Source: JBOGJI01 sp050747865
GTDB taxonomy: Bacteria > Acidobacteriota > Thermoanaerobaculia > Multivoradales > JAHEKO01
Assembly (NCBI GenBank): GCA_050747865.1
Contig: JBOGJI010000107.1
Coordinates: forward strand, 1 to 5,032
Direction of reading: 5' to 3'
DNA: 5,032 nt
Shown here: positions 1-5,032 of the stretch, in pieces
Position numbering within the stretch: the stretch's first letter is position 1
Layout: each line of letters opens with the position of its first letter
Position numbers and translations under genes: made by a program
The notes under the pieces: generated by a model
The model's input: only the letters and a program-made list of their open reading frames with translations
Told to the model about the DNA's origin: nothing
Databases searched by the model: none

Positions 1-106
1 GCTGCGGCGTCGCCGCTCCTCGACGATGGCACCGCATCGCCAGCGTCGCGGCTCCTTGCAGCAGGCCCACGGCGCTCGCAACGCGACCCATGGGAGATTC
101 ATTCAC
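1..106 (-). CDS. Possible start of a further minus-strand gene (cut by left edge)
   Basis: Downstream of the hairpin a minus-strand frame opens with GTG at 106 (or ATG at 91) and stays open to the left edge for 35 codons. It encodes a mildly hydrophobic helix (VASAVGLLQGAATLAM) followed by basic residues. A second frame starting with ATG at 102 (MNLPWVALRAPW) is also open and has somewhat higher GC at third codon positions, with GAGAG seven bases before its ATG. The third-position GC of both is lower than expected from the bat genes, and I recognise no family. Either could be the beginning of a real gene, or the stretch may be intergenic. The segment 107-181 holds only the inverted repeat, with no convincing promoter. 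Confidence 0.22.
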   Translation of the reverse strand, partial: MNESPMGRVASAVGLLQGAATLAMRCHRRGAATPQ

Positions 107-133
107 AGGCTCTCAGGTTACGGGGCAGGAGAC

Positions 134-173
134 GGGTCCCGTGTGAAGCGTCTGGATCGTAGCACACGGGCCC
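134..173 (-). terminator. Inverted repeat after batD, possible operon terminator
   Basis: On the plus strand CCCGTGTG (138-145) is exactly complementary to CACACGGG (163-170), with a 17-base loop. Outside it, GGG (134-136) pairs with CCC (171-173) across a single bulged base at 137, giving 11 pairs, mostly G-C. In the batD transcript the hairpin starts eight bases after the TAG stop, where a terminator or a 3' stabilising structure would be expected. No run of T follows on the minus strand (the sequence continues GTCTCCTGCCCCG), so it is not a classical intrinsic terminator. It could be Rho-assisted or only an mRNA-end stabiliser. The hairpin is seen; the function is inferred. Confidence 0.45.
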
Positions 174-181
174 ACCGCCCT

Positions 182-1921
182 CTACCGGGCCGTGCGGGTC
201 AAGCGGCCGGCGAGGCGGCGGCTGCGCGCCACCAGGTCGGCGCGCAGAGTGTCGGTGGTGGCCAGCTCAGGGGCCTGGCGCAGGTAGCGCAGATCGGCGA
301 GCAGCGCGTCGAGAGAGGCGGTCAGCCGGGCCGGAATGCCGGCTGCGGCCAGGCGCTCGGACCAGTGGTCGAGCGGAGTGGCGGCAGGCATCCGGTGCCG
401 GCGGACCAGCAGGTCGCGCCAGGCGGCCTCCAGCCGCGAGGCGGCATGGCGCGGCGAGGCCGCGGTCGCCGCCTCGCCCAGCGCGGTGGTGAACGGGGCG
501 TCGGTCGCGGCCCGCTGTCGCCACATCCAGACGCCGAGCGCGGCGAGCGCGACGAGGAGGATGGCCGGCGCGGCGACCCACATCGCATCTCGCCGACCGT
601 CGAGACGCTTCGGCCTGGGGGTCGGCCCGCTCGGCTCGTCCGCGATCTTCCGCGGCGGAGCCGGCGCCACCGACAGCGCGACGGGCTCGACCGACGCCGT
701 GGCGTATTCGTTCCTCCCGGGGTCGAAGTAGACGACCGACGGGGGCGAGAGCGCGAAGCGCCCGGACCGCTCGGCGACGACGGGGAAGGTCCACGTCCGC
801 GTGCCGACCACCGTCGTGCTGTCGAACGTCTCGTCGCCGCGGCTGGCGGCGGGGAACACGGTCAGGCCGGCGGGGGAGGCGAGCCGCGGATCCGGCAGCC
901 CCTGGAGATTGCCGCGGCCCCGCAGCTCCAGCTTCAGCGTGGCCGCCTCGCCGACCCGGATCTCCCGGGGATCCAGCGTCGACCGCAGCTCGTAGCGCCC
1001 CACCGTGCCGCCGAAGCCCGCCGGCGCCGGCGGCAGCTCGCGGATGTCCACCGTCACCGGCCGGGACTGCAGCTCGATGCGCTGCTGCTCGCGGAACAGA
1101 TCGCCGAAGAGACCCCGCTCGGGCACCTCCGCCGTCAGCTCCAGCTCGGCGGGGCCGATCTCGTGGGGACCGGGCGACAGCGGGAAGAGGGCCCATTGGA
1201 GGAGGATCGCGTGCGTATACCGCTCGCCGTCGAGCTCGACGATTTCGGCGCGGCGAGGGTCGGGCAGCGGCACGCTGCGCGCCCAGAAGTCCTGGAAGGA
1301 CGGCAGATGCCGCCAGTTGCTGTGCCGCAGCCGCGTCTGCGTGTAGAGGTGGAGGGTGTAGAGCACCTGCTGGCCCACCCAGGCCGTTGCCGGCGCGATC
1401 TCGGCGCGCAGGATCGACTTGGGCTCTCCGCGCCACAGCGATCCGGGGAGGCGCTGCATCAGCTCCTCGAGCGAGTTGGTCGGCTCCTGCCCGCCCGCGG
1501 GCGCCGGCGGCGGCGAGGGCGGCGGTCCTTCGATCGCCGTCAGGGTCTGATCCGCGAGCTGCACCACGCGCCCGGCCACGGTCACCCGGATGTTCTGCAC
1601 CGCCGCCGGCCCCGGAGCCTGCGGGACGAGCTGCCAGGTCATGGTGTGCGTCCGGGACACGCTCAGGTTGACGATCTGCACCTGGCGGCTCTCCAACGGT
1701 CCGGAGATCACCTCGAGATTGTCGAGGGTGAAAGATGGCTGCAGCTCGACGCTCGACAGCCCCTGTTGCTCGACCCGCAGGGTGAGCTGGACGGGCTGGC
1801 CGACGGCCGCCTCCCTCGGCTCGAGAATGGCGTGTACCTGGACGTCCGCATCGGCGGCCGCGGGGACGCCGGCGAGCAGGGCCGCGCCCAGCACCCGTAG
1901 GAATCGCGATCCCCTTTTCAC
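182..1921 (-). CDS. batD: BatD, Bat-complex envelope protein with cytoplasmic tail
   Basis: This 579-residue protein has the length and layout of BatD. A basic start (MKRGSRFLR) and a hydrophobic core lead to a likely signal cleavage after AADA (residues 23-26). Three beta-rich, Ig-like regions follow at about 27-130, 168-295 and 297-418. The first two are separated by a Pro-rich linker (132-142). The third carries the family patterns GRGNLQGLPDP (335-345) and SGRFALSPPSVVYFDPG (386-402). A membrane span (about 447-466, ending MWRQR) leads to a helical cytoplasmic tail (about 474-575). The bulk should therefore be periplasmic. BatD is believed to act with BatA and BatB in one membrane complex; biochemical activity is not known and no catalytic motif is visible. 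The GTG start overlaps the batC stop (GTGA) and has GGAGAAGGA at a good distance. The gene ends with TAG, eight bases before an inverted repeat. It is the last gene of the visible operon. Confidence 0.94.
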   Translation of the reverse strand: MKRGSRFLRVLGAALLAGVPAAADADVQVHAILEPREAAVGQPVQLTLRVEQQGLSSVELQPSFTLDNLEVISGPLESRQVQIVNLSVSRTHTMTWQLVPQAPGPAAVQNIRVTVAGRVVQLADQTLTAIEGPPPSPPPAPAGGQEPTNSLEELMQRLPGSLWRGEPKSILRAEIAPATAWVGQQVLYTLHLYTQTRLRHSNWRHLPSFQDFWARSVPLPDPRRAEIVELDGERYTHAILLQWALFPLSPGPHEIGPAELELTAEVPERGLFGDLFREQQRIELQSRPVTVDIRELPPAPAGFGGTVGRYELRSTLDPREIRVGEAATLKLELRGRGNLQGLPDPRLASPAGLTVFPAASRGDETFDSTTVVGTRTWTFPVVAERSGRFALSPPSVVYFDPGRNEYATASVEPVALSVAPAPPRKIADEPSGPTPRPKRLDGRRDAMWVAAPAILLVALAALGVWMWRQRAATDAPFTTALGEAATAASPRHAASRLEAAWRDLLVRRHRMPAATPLDHWSERLAAAGIPARLTASLDALLADLRYLRQAPELATTDTLRADLVARSRRLAGRLTRTAR

Positions 1922-2718
1922 CAGTCCTTCTCCACGACGTTCTTGCGCTGCCCCCGGCGCTGGGCCTCTTCCCGCCGGTGGGCCCGCTCCAGGTTCTCGA
2001 CCGCCTCGAGGATCGCGGCCGCCTGGGCCGCGGTCATGTCGGGCTGCCGCTCGAAGCGCCGGAGCAGGTCCTCGGAGGCTGTCTGCGGCTGCGGCCGCGG
2101 TGAGCCCGGCTCGCCCTCGGGTTGTGCGTCCCGGCCGCCGCCGGCCCGTTCCGACGGTCTGGAGGTGTCGGTGCCGTCTTCGCCCTGTCCCTGCTCTTCC
2201 CGTCCCTGCCGGTCGCCGCCCGGGGCCTCCTGCGGCCGGCGCAGCCCGGAGCGCTGGCGCTCGAGCTCCTGCAGCGCCAGCTCGAGATTGAACTTCGCGT
2301 CCTCGTCCTTCGGACGCCGGCGCAGGGTCTCCTCGAGGGCGGCCACGGCACCCGCGGCGTCCCGCTCGGCGAGCCTCGCGGTGCCCAGGTTGTACCAGGC
2401 GTCCGCCGCCAGCTCCGGCTGCGTGGCCTGGCGCTCGCCGAGGGAGGCGACGGCCGCCTCCAGCTCGTCGACGGCGCCGCGGCTGCCGGTGAGCAAGAGT
2501 CCGGTGCCGGTGTTGTAGCGGACCCGTGGGTCCCCGGGTCGCAGACGCGAGGCGGTCGCCAGCGCCCGCATGGCCTCTTCCGGTCGTCCTTCGGCGAGAT
2601 GCCGCCGTGCCATCTGTGTCCGCTCGCGCGGGTTGTAGAGCCAGCGCTCCACGGCGGCCGGCAGGTGCAACCAGCCGGGCAGCGCCGCCAGCAGGGCGAG
2701 GACCACTACCGACCTCAT
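1918..2718 (-). CDS. batC: BatC, TPR-repeat protein with Lys-Asp-Trp tail
   Basis: This 266-residue protein opens with a hydrophobic stretch (about 2-20) that acts as a signal peptide or signal anchor. The motif YNPRERTQMARRHLAEG (28-44) marks the entry to the TPR region. Helical repeats cover about 32-63, 65-95 and 105-138, and the last fits the TPR consensus well (WYNLG at 108-112, closing with RRRPKDEDA). Residues 150-215 form a hydrophilic Gln/Arg/Glu/Gly/Pro-rich linker that is probably disordered. A predicted helix (about 228-255) and the end RKNVVEKDW close the protein; from memory, a KDW ending recurs in BatC relatives. TPRs bind proteins, so BatC is likely a scaffold for the Bat complex. 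The ATG at 2718 overlaps the batB stop (ATGA) and has GGGAG eight bases upstream. The same frame stays open far upstream through batB, but that extension is Arg/Pro-rich shadow and not protein. In some bacteria batB and batC are fused; here they are separate. Confidence 0.92.
   Translation of the reverse strand: MRSVVVLALLAALPGWLHLPAAVERWLYNPRERTQMARRHLAEGRPEEAMRALATASRLRPGDPRVRYNTGTGLLLTGSRGAVDELEAAVASLGERQATQPELAADAWYNLGTARLAERDAAGAVAALEETLRRRPKDEDAKFNLELALQELERQRSGLRRPQEAPGGDRQGREEQGQGEDGTDTSRPSERAGGGRDAQPEGEPGSPRPQPQTASEDLLRRFERQPDMTAAQAAAILEAVENLERAHRREEAQRRGQRKNVVEKDW
1925..1933 (-). promoter_or_regulatory. Ribosome binding site of batD
   Basis: The sequence GGAGAAGGA sits within the last codons of batC, with its GGAG eight bases from the GTG at 1921. 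This is the strongest ribosome site in the window and supports the GTG as the true start. It also means batD could be translated well even without complete coupling. Confidence 0.7.
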
Positions 2719-3716
2719 GCCGGACTCTCCCGGAACGGGGGCAGGAGGAGCCAGAGGCCGAGGGTCAGGATCGCGACCGCCAGCGGCCACTGGAACCGCT
2801 CGGCGCCGCTCTCGACCACCGTGTCCCGGGCCTCGCCCCGCGCCAGCTCTCCCAACCCGCCGACCAGCTCGTGGAGGTCGGTGCCGGCGTGGGCGGCCCG
2901 CAGGTAGCGGCCGCCCGTGATGCGTGTCAGCTGCTCGAGCATGGGCTCGTCGAGCCGGCTGATCACCACCCGGTCGTCGGCGGTCCGCTTGTACTCCACC
3001 TCCCCGTCGCCACCCACCGGCAGCGGTGCGCCCTCGAGCGTGCCGATGCCGACGGCGAAGACCCGGATGCCTTCCGCCGCCAGGCTCTCGGCTGCCTCCG
3101 CCACACGGCCGCCGTGGTCCTCGCCGTCGGAGAGCACGACGACGGCGCGACCGCGCCCGGCGCCGGCTGGCAGCAGGCGCGCCGCCTCGTTGAGCGCCGG
3201 GGTCAGCCAGGTGCCGGGAGAGGGCAAGGTGCCCGGCTCCAGCGGATCGAGGAGGAGATCGAGCATGGCGACGTCGACGGTCAGCGGCGACAGCACCAGG
3301 CTCTCGCCCTCCGTTTGCACCAGCGCGAGCCGAGAGCCGGGGAGTGCGGCGGCCAGGCGGCGGGCGACGCTGGTGGCGACGAAGAGGCGGTTGGGCCGGA
3401 CGTCCTGGGCGACCATCGACAGCGAGGTGTCGAGCACGACGACGATGTCGAGGCCGCGCCGGGTGACCGTCTCCTCGTGTTGCCCCCAGCGCGGCCGCGC
3501 CAGTCCCAACCCGGCGGCGAGCGCCGCCAGCGCCAGCAGCAGGGCCGACAGCCACCATCGCCCGGGGCCCGGCTGGAGCCCCAGGCGCGGCCACAGGCCG
3601 CTCTCGGCCCAGGCGCGCAACGCCGCCAGGTGGCGCCGCCAGACCCAGGCGGCGGCCAGCGCCATCAGCGGGGAGGCGGCGACGATCCACAGCAGCTGCG
3701 GTGCCGCGAAGCTCAT
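2715..3716 (-). CDS. batB: BatB, membrane-anchored VWA-domain protein
   Basis: This 333-residue paralogue of BatA has the same architecture. The membrane segments lie at about 9-25 and 55-73, the VWA domain at about 88-290, and the final membrane segment at about 308-326. The N-terminus (MSFAAPQLLW) is typical of BatB. The MIDAS residues are all present: DTSLS (D96, S98, S100), T169 in PGTWLTPAL, and D197 in SDGED. PLTVD (144-148) and ITGGRYLRA (266-274) are further family marks. Where BatA has VVFAG, BatB reads LVQTEGES, which separates the two paralogues and may reflect different partners. The ATG overlaps the batA stop (ATGA). The preceding GGTGGAG is only 2-4 bases from the start and is a weak ribosome site, so coupling to batA translation is likely. 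BatB probably pairs with BatA at the inner membrane. Family placement is secure; the molecular role is known only in outline. Confidence 0.94.
   Translation of the reverse strand: MSFAAPQLLWIVAASPLMALAAAWVWRRHLAALRAWAESGLWPRLGLQPGPGRWWLSALLLALAALAAGLGLARPRWGQHEETVTRRGLDIVVVLDTSLSMVAQDVRPNRLFVATSVARRLAAALPGSRLALVQTEGESLVLSPLTVDVAMLDLLLDPLEPGTLPSPGTWLTPALNEAARLLPAGAGRGRAVVVLSDGEDHGGRVAEAAESLAAEGIRVFAVGIGTLEGAPLPVGGDGEVEYKRTADDRVVISRLDEPMLEQLTRITGGRYLRAAHAGTDLHELVGGLGELARGEARDTVVESGAERFQWPLAVAILTLGLWLLLPPFRESPA
2727..2731 (-). promoter_or_regulatory. Ribosome binding site of batC
   Basis: The sequence GGGAG lies eight bases before the ATG at 2718, within the last codons of batB. It decides the batC start, since the same frame is open far upstream with no comparable site joined to a conserved N-terminus. 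Confidence 0.65.
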
Positions 3717-4702
3717 GGCTCCACCGTCCAGCCGCAGGCGGCGGTCAGCAAGGGAAGCGCGAGCAGGGCCAGCCCGGCCCAGGCGAAGGGCGGGAACGCC
3801 TCGCGATAGCGGACGTAGCGCTTCACCTCGAGAGGCGTGGTCTCCAGACGGTCGATGGCCGCGAAAATCTGCGCCAGCGCTTCCTCGTCGGTGGCCTCGA
3901 AAGCGCGGCCTCCCGTGCGCTTGGCGATCGCCTGCAACACCTCATGATCCACGTCCATGGTCATCAACACGCGCCGCAGGACCCGCTCGCCGGTGATCGG
4001 GTGGGTGGCGGGCAGCGGCACCGGGACGCGGCCGCCCCTGCCGACGCCGATGGTGTAGACGCGCAGGCCGAGCCCCTCGCAGATGGCGGCGGCGGCCGCC
4101 GGGTCGATCGCGCCGGCGTTGTTGACGCCGTCGGTGACCAGGATGATGACCCGCGAGCGCGCCTCGCTGTCCTTCAACCGCGCCGCGGCGGTGGCGAGGC
4201 CGACGCCGATGGCAGTGCCGTCGGGCAGCTCGTGCAGCCTCACCGTGTCGACCAGCTCGTCCAGCATGCGCCGGTCGGTGGTGAGCGGCGCCCGGGTCGA
4301 GGCGGTCCCGGCGAAAACGACCAGACCGATGCGGTCCCCCGTGCGGCCGGCGATGAAATCGCGCACGACCTGTTTCGCCACCGCCAGCCGGTTCTCCGGC
4401 TTGAAATCTTCTGCGCCCATGCTGGCCGAGATGTCGAGGGCGATCTGGATGTCGATCCCCTCGGTCAGGCTTTCCTCCCAGGCGAAGCCCTGCTGCGGCC
4501 GGGCGAGGGCGAGGATGAACAGTGCGAGCGCCAACAGGCGCAGGTAGAACGGCAGGTGGAGGCGCCAGGAGCCGGCGGCCCGCGAGGGCAGGCGGCTGTA
4601 GCGCAGCGCCGCGGGCCGGCGGCGGTGGTGCAGGAACGCCAGCAGCGGCAGCGCGAGCAGCGCGGCCAGCACCGCGGGATCCTGGAAGGCGAGGCCGGTC
4701 AC
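3713..4702 (-). CDS. batA: BatA, membrane-anchored VWA-domain protein
   Basis: This 329-residue protein has the normal length and layout of BatA. Two N-terminal membrane segments (about 9-25 and 52-68) lead to the family signature around ARPQQG (67-72). A VWA domain follows (about 83-285), and a final membrane segment lies at 306-322. The MIDAS metal site is complete: DISAS (D90, S92, S94), T163 in DGTAIG and D191 in TDG. The family hallmarks APLTTD (138-143) and RTGGRAFEATD (262-272) are present. The VWA domain probably faces the cytoplasm or periplasm as a Mg2+-dependent protein-binding module. BatA proteins are thought to assemble with BatB and other Bat proteins under a MoxR ATPase. I chose the GTG start at 4702 because it overlaps the upstream TGA, has GGGAGG just before it and begins at the conserved N-terminus. 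An upstream ATG at 4861 would add 53 Arg/Pro-rich residues that read as another gene's shadow. Confidence 0.95.
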   Translation of the reverse strand: MTGLAFQDPAVLAALLALPLLAFLHHRRRPAALRYSRLPSRAAGSWRLHLPFYLRLLALALFILALARPQQGFAWEESLTEGIDIQIALDISASMGAEDFKPENRLAVAKQVVRDFIAGRTGDRIGLVVFAGTASTRAPLTTDRRMLDELVDTVRLHELPDGTAIGVGLATAAARLKDSEARSRVIILVTDGVNNAGAIDPAAAAAICEGLGLRVYTIGVGRGGRVPVPLPATHPITGERVLRRVLMTMDVDHEVLQAIAKRTGGRAFEATDEEALAQIFAAIDRLETTPLEVKRYVRYREAFPPFAWAGLALLALPLLTAACGWTVEP

Positions 4703-5032
4703 GCGGCCTCCCTTCCGGCTTCGGTCGCGACCCGGGTCTGTGTGGCCTCGCGCAGGTGCGCGGCATGGGCTTCCACGCGGTCCGCCAGATCGCGAGCCGC
4801 GGCGAGGAGCTGCCGGCGGGCCGCACGCGGCGCGCGGCGGGCGAACTTGACGCCGTCGCATTCGGTGAGCAGCTCGCCGGCGGCGCGCACCGTCTCCGTG
4901 GGCAGGTGGAAGCCGGCCAGCCGGCGGCGGACCTCCCGCGTCGTCGATTCGAGCGCCGGGAAGCCGACGGAGCGGCCGAGGAAGCGGCGCATCGCCCAGG
5001 AGAGACCGGCGTGGAAGCGGAGGCCGTCGGCC
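4699..5032 (-). CDS. C-terminal part of a Bat-operon helical protein upstream of batA (5' end outside window)
   Basis: The frame is open to the right edge, giving 110 visible residues and a TGA stop. The ATG at 4992 is internal, because the frame continues upstream with residues such as LRFHAGLSW, so the true start lies outside the window. The visible part is predicted to be all helical, with no membrane segment. It carries the pattern TTREVRRRL (visible residues 30-38), then ELLTECDGVKFARRAP (53-68), then an alanine/arginine-rich helix. This pattern is familiar from the unnamed or DUF4381-like protein that often sits between the DUF58 gene and batA. The family assignment comes from position and pattern and is not certain. 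The same pattern recurs in the BatD tail. Its stop overlaps the batA GTG start by four bases (GTGA), placing it in the same operon. The function is unknown; a cytoplasmic partner of the Bat membrane proteins is an inference. Confidence 0.82.
   Translation of the reverse strand, partial: ADGLRFHAGLSWAMRRFLGRSVGFPALESTTREVRRRLAGFHLPTETVRAAGELLTECDGVKFARRAPRAARRQLLAAARDLADRVEAHAAHLREATQTRVATEAGREAA
4707..4712 (-). promoter_or_regulatory. Ribosome binding site of batA
   Basis: The sequence GGGAGG lies four bases before the GTG at 4702, inside the end of the upstream gene. The distance is slightly short for a strong site. Together with the GTGA overlap it supports the GTG over the far-upstream ATG at 4861. 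Confidence 0.6.

Noticed and set aside
156..161. TACGAT on the minus strand as a possible -10 promoter element
   Set aside because: It lies in the hairpin loop region and has no matching -35 hexamer at the proper distance.
26..1900. A 624-codon open frame on the plus strand opposite batD
   Set aside because: The translation is Arg/Gly/Pro-rich with no recognisable domain. It lies exactly antisense to a clear BatD, and stop-free antisense frames are expected where GC-rich third positions mirror into the opposite strand.
1918..3690. A single 590-residue minus-strand protein including BatC
   Set aside because: Only the last 266 residues look like protein. The rest is the out-of-frame shadow of batB. 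The ATG at 2718 with GGGAG and the ATGA overlap give a clear start.
3713..3750. A lipobox-like LLTAAC near the BatA C-terminus
   Set aside because: It lies at the end of the last membrane span (C323 of 329), and lipoprotein processing needs an N-terminal signal.
2526..3996. Long plus-strand open frames of about 430 and 360 codons opposite batB and the end of batA
   Set aside because: These are low-complexity Arg/Ser/Ala/Pro translations with no ribosome site or domain, opposite well-supported genes.
3713..4861. A longer BatA starting at the ATG at 4861
   Set aside because: The extra 53 residues are Arg/Pro/Gly-rich and overlap the preceding gene. The GTG at 4702 has a ribosome site, overlaps the stop and starts at the expected N-terminus.
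4699..4992. A complete 97-residue gene starting at the ATG at 4992
   Set aside because: The reading frame remains open upstream to the window edge with protein-like sequence, so this ATG is most likely internal to a longer gene.

Overview
The window is very GC-rich and tightly packed. Almost all of it is one minus-strand operon of the Bat type (the aerotolerance genes first described in Bacteroides). Transcription runs from high to low coordinates. The order is: the 3' end of a gene entering from the right edge (4699 to beyond 5032), batA (3713-4702), batB (2715-3716), batC (1918-2718) and batD (182-1921). The gene order, the TPR protein ending in a Lys-Asp-Trp tail and the base composition suggest a high-GC soil- or sediment-type bacterium, such as Acidobacteriota or a myxobacterial or deltaproteobacterial lineage. 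No marker here fixes the taxonomy.

Each neighbouring pair of genes overlaps by exactly four bases (GTGA, ATGA, ATGA, GTGA), so all five are probably translated in a coupled way from one polycistronic mRNA. BatA and BatB are paralogous membrane-anchored von Willebrand factor A (VWA) proteins, both with intact metal-binding MIDAS residues. BatC is a membrane- or periplasm-targeted TPR protein. BatD is a large secreted or anchored protein with three beta-rich domains, one membrane span and a helical cytoplasmic tail. In related operons these genes follow a MoxR-type AAA+ ATPase and a DUF58 protein. Those would lie beyond position 5032 and cannot be seen here. The usual view is that a MoxR ATPase works with VWA partners as an envelope chaperone or remodelling system. 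The exact substrate is not established and nothing in this sequence reveals it.

The 181 bases left of batD hold a perfect 8-bp inverted repeat (11 bp with one bulge) just after the batD stop, which may be the operon's terminator hairpin. Beyond it is a possible but weak start of another minus-strand gene running off the left edge. I see no RNA genes, mobile elements, CRISPR arrays or large repeats. Many long open frames on the plus strand and in other minus-strand frames are by-products of the GC-rich codon usage.

The window is a well-preserved example of a known but functionally obscure system, not an undescribed one. The most interesting detail is that the cytoplasmic tail of BatD and the C-terminal part of the first, cut-off gene look like versions of the same helical module.
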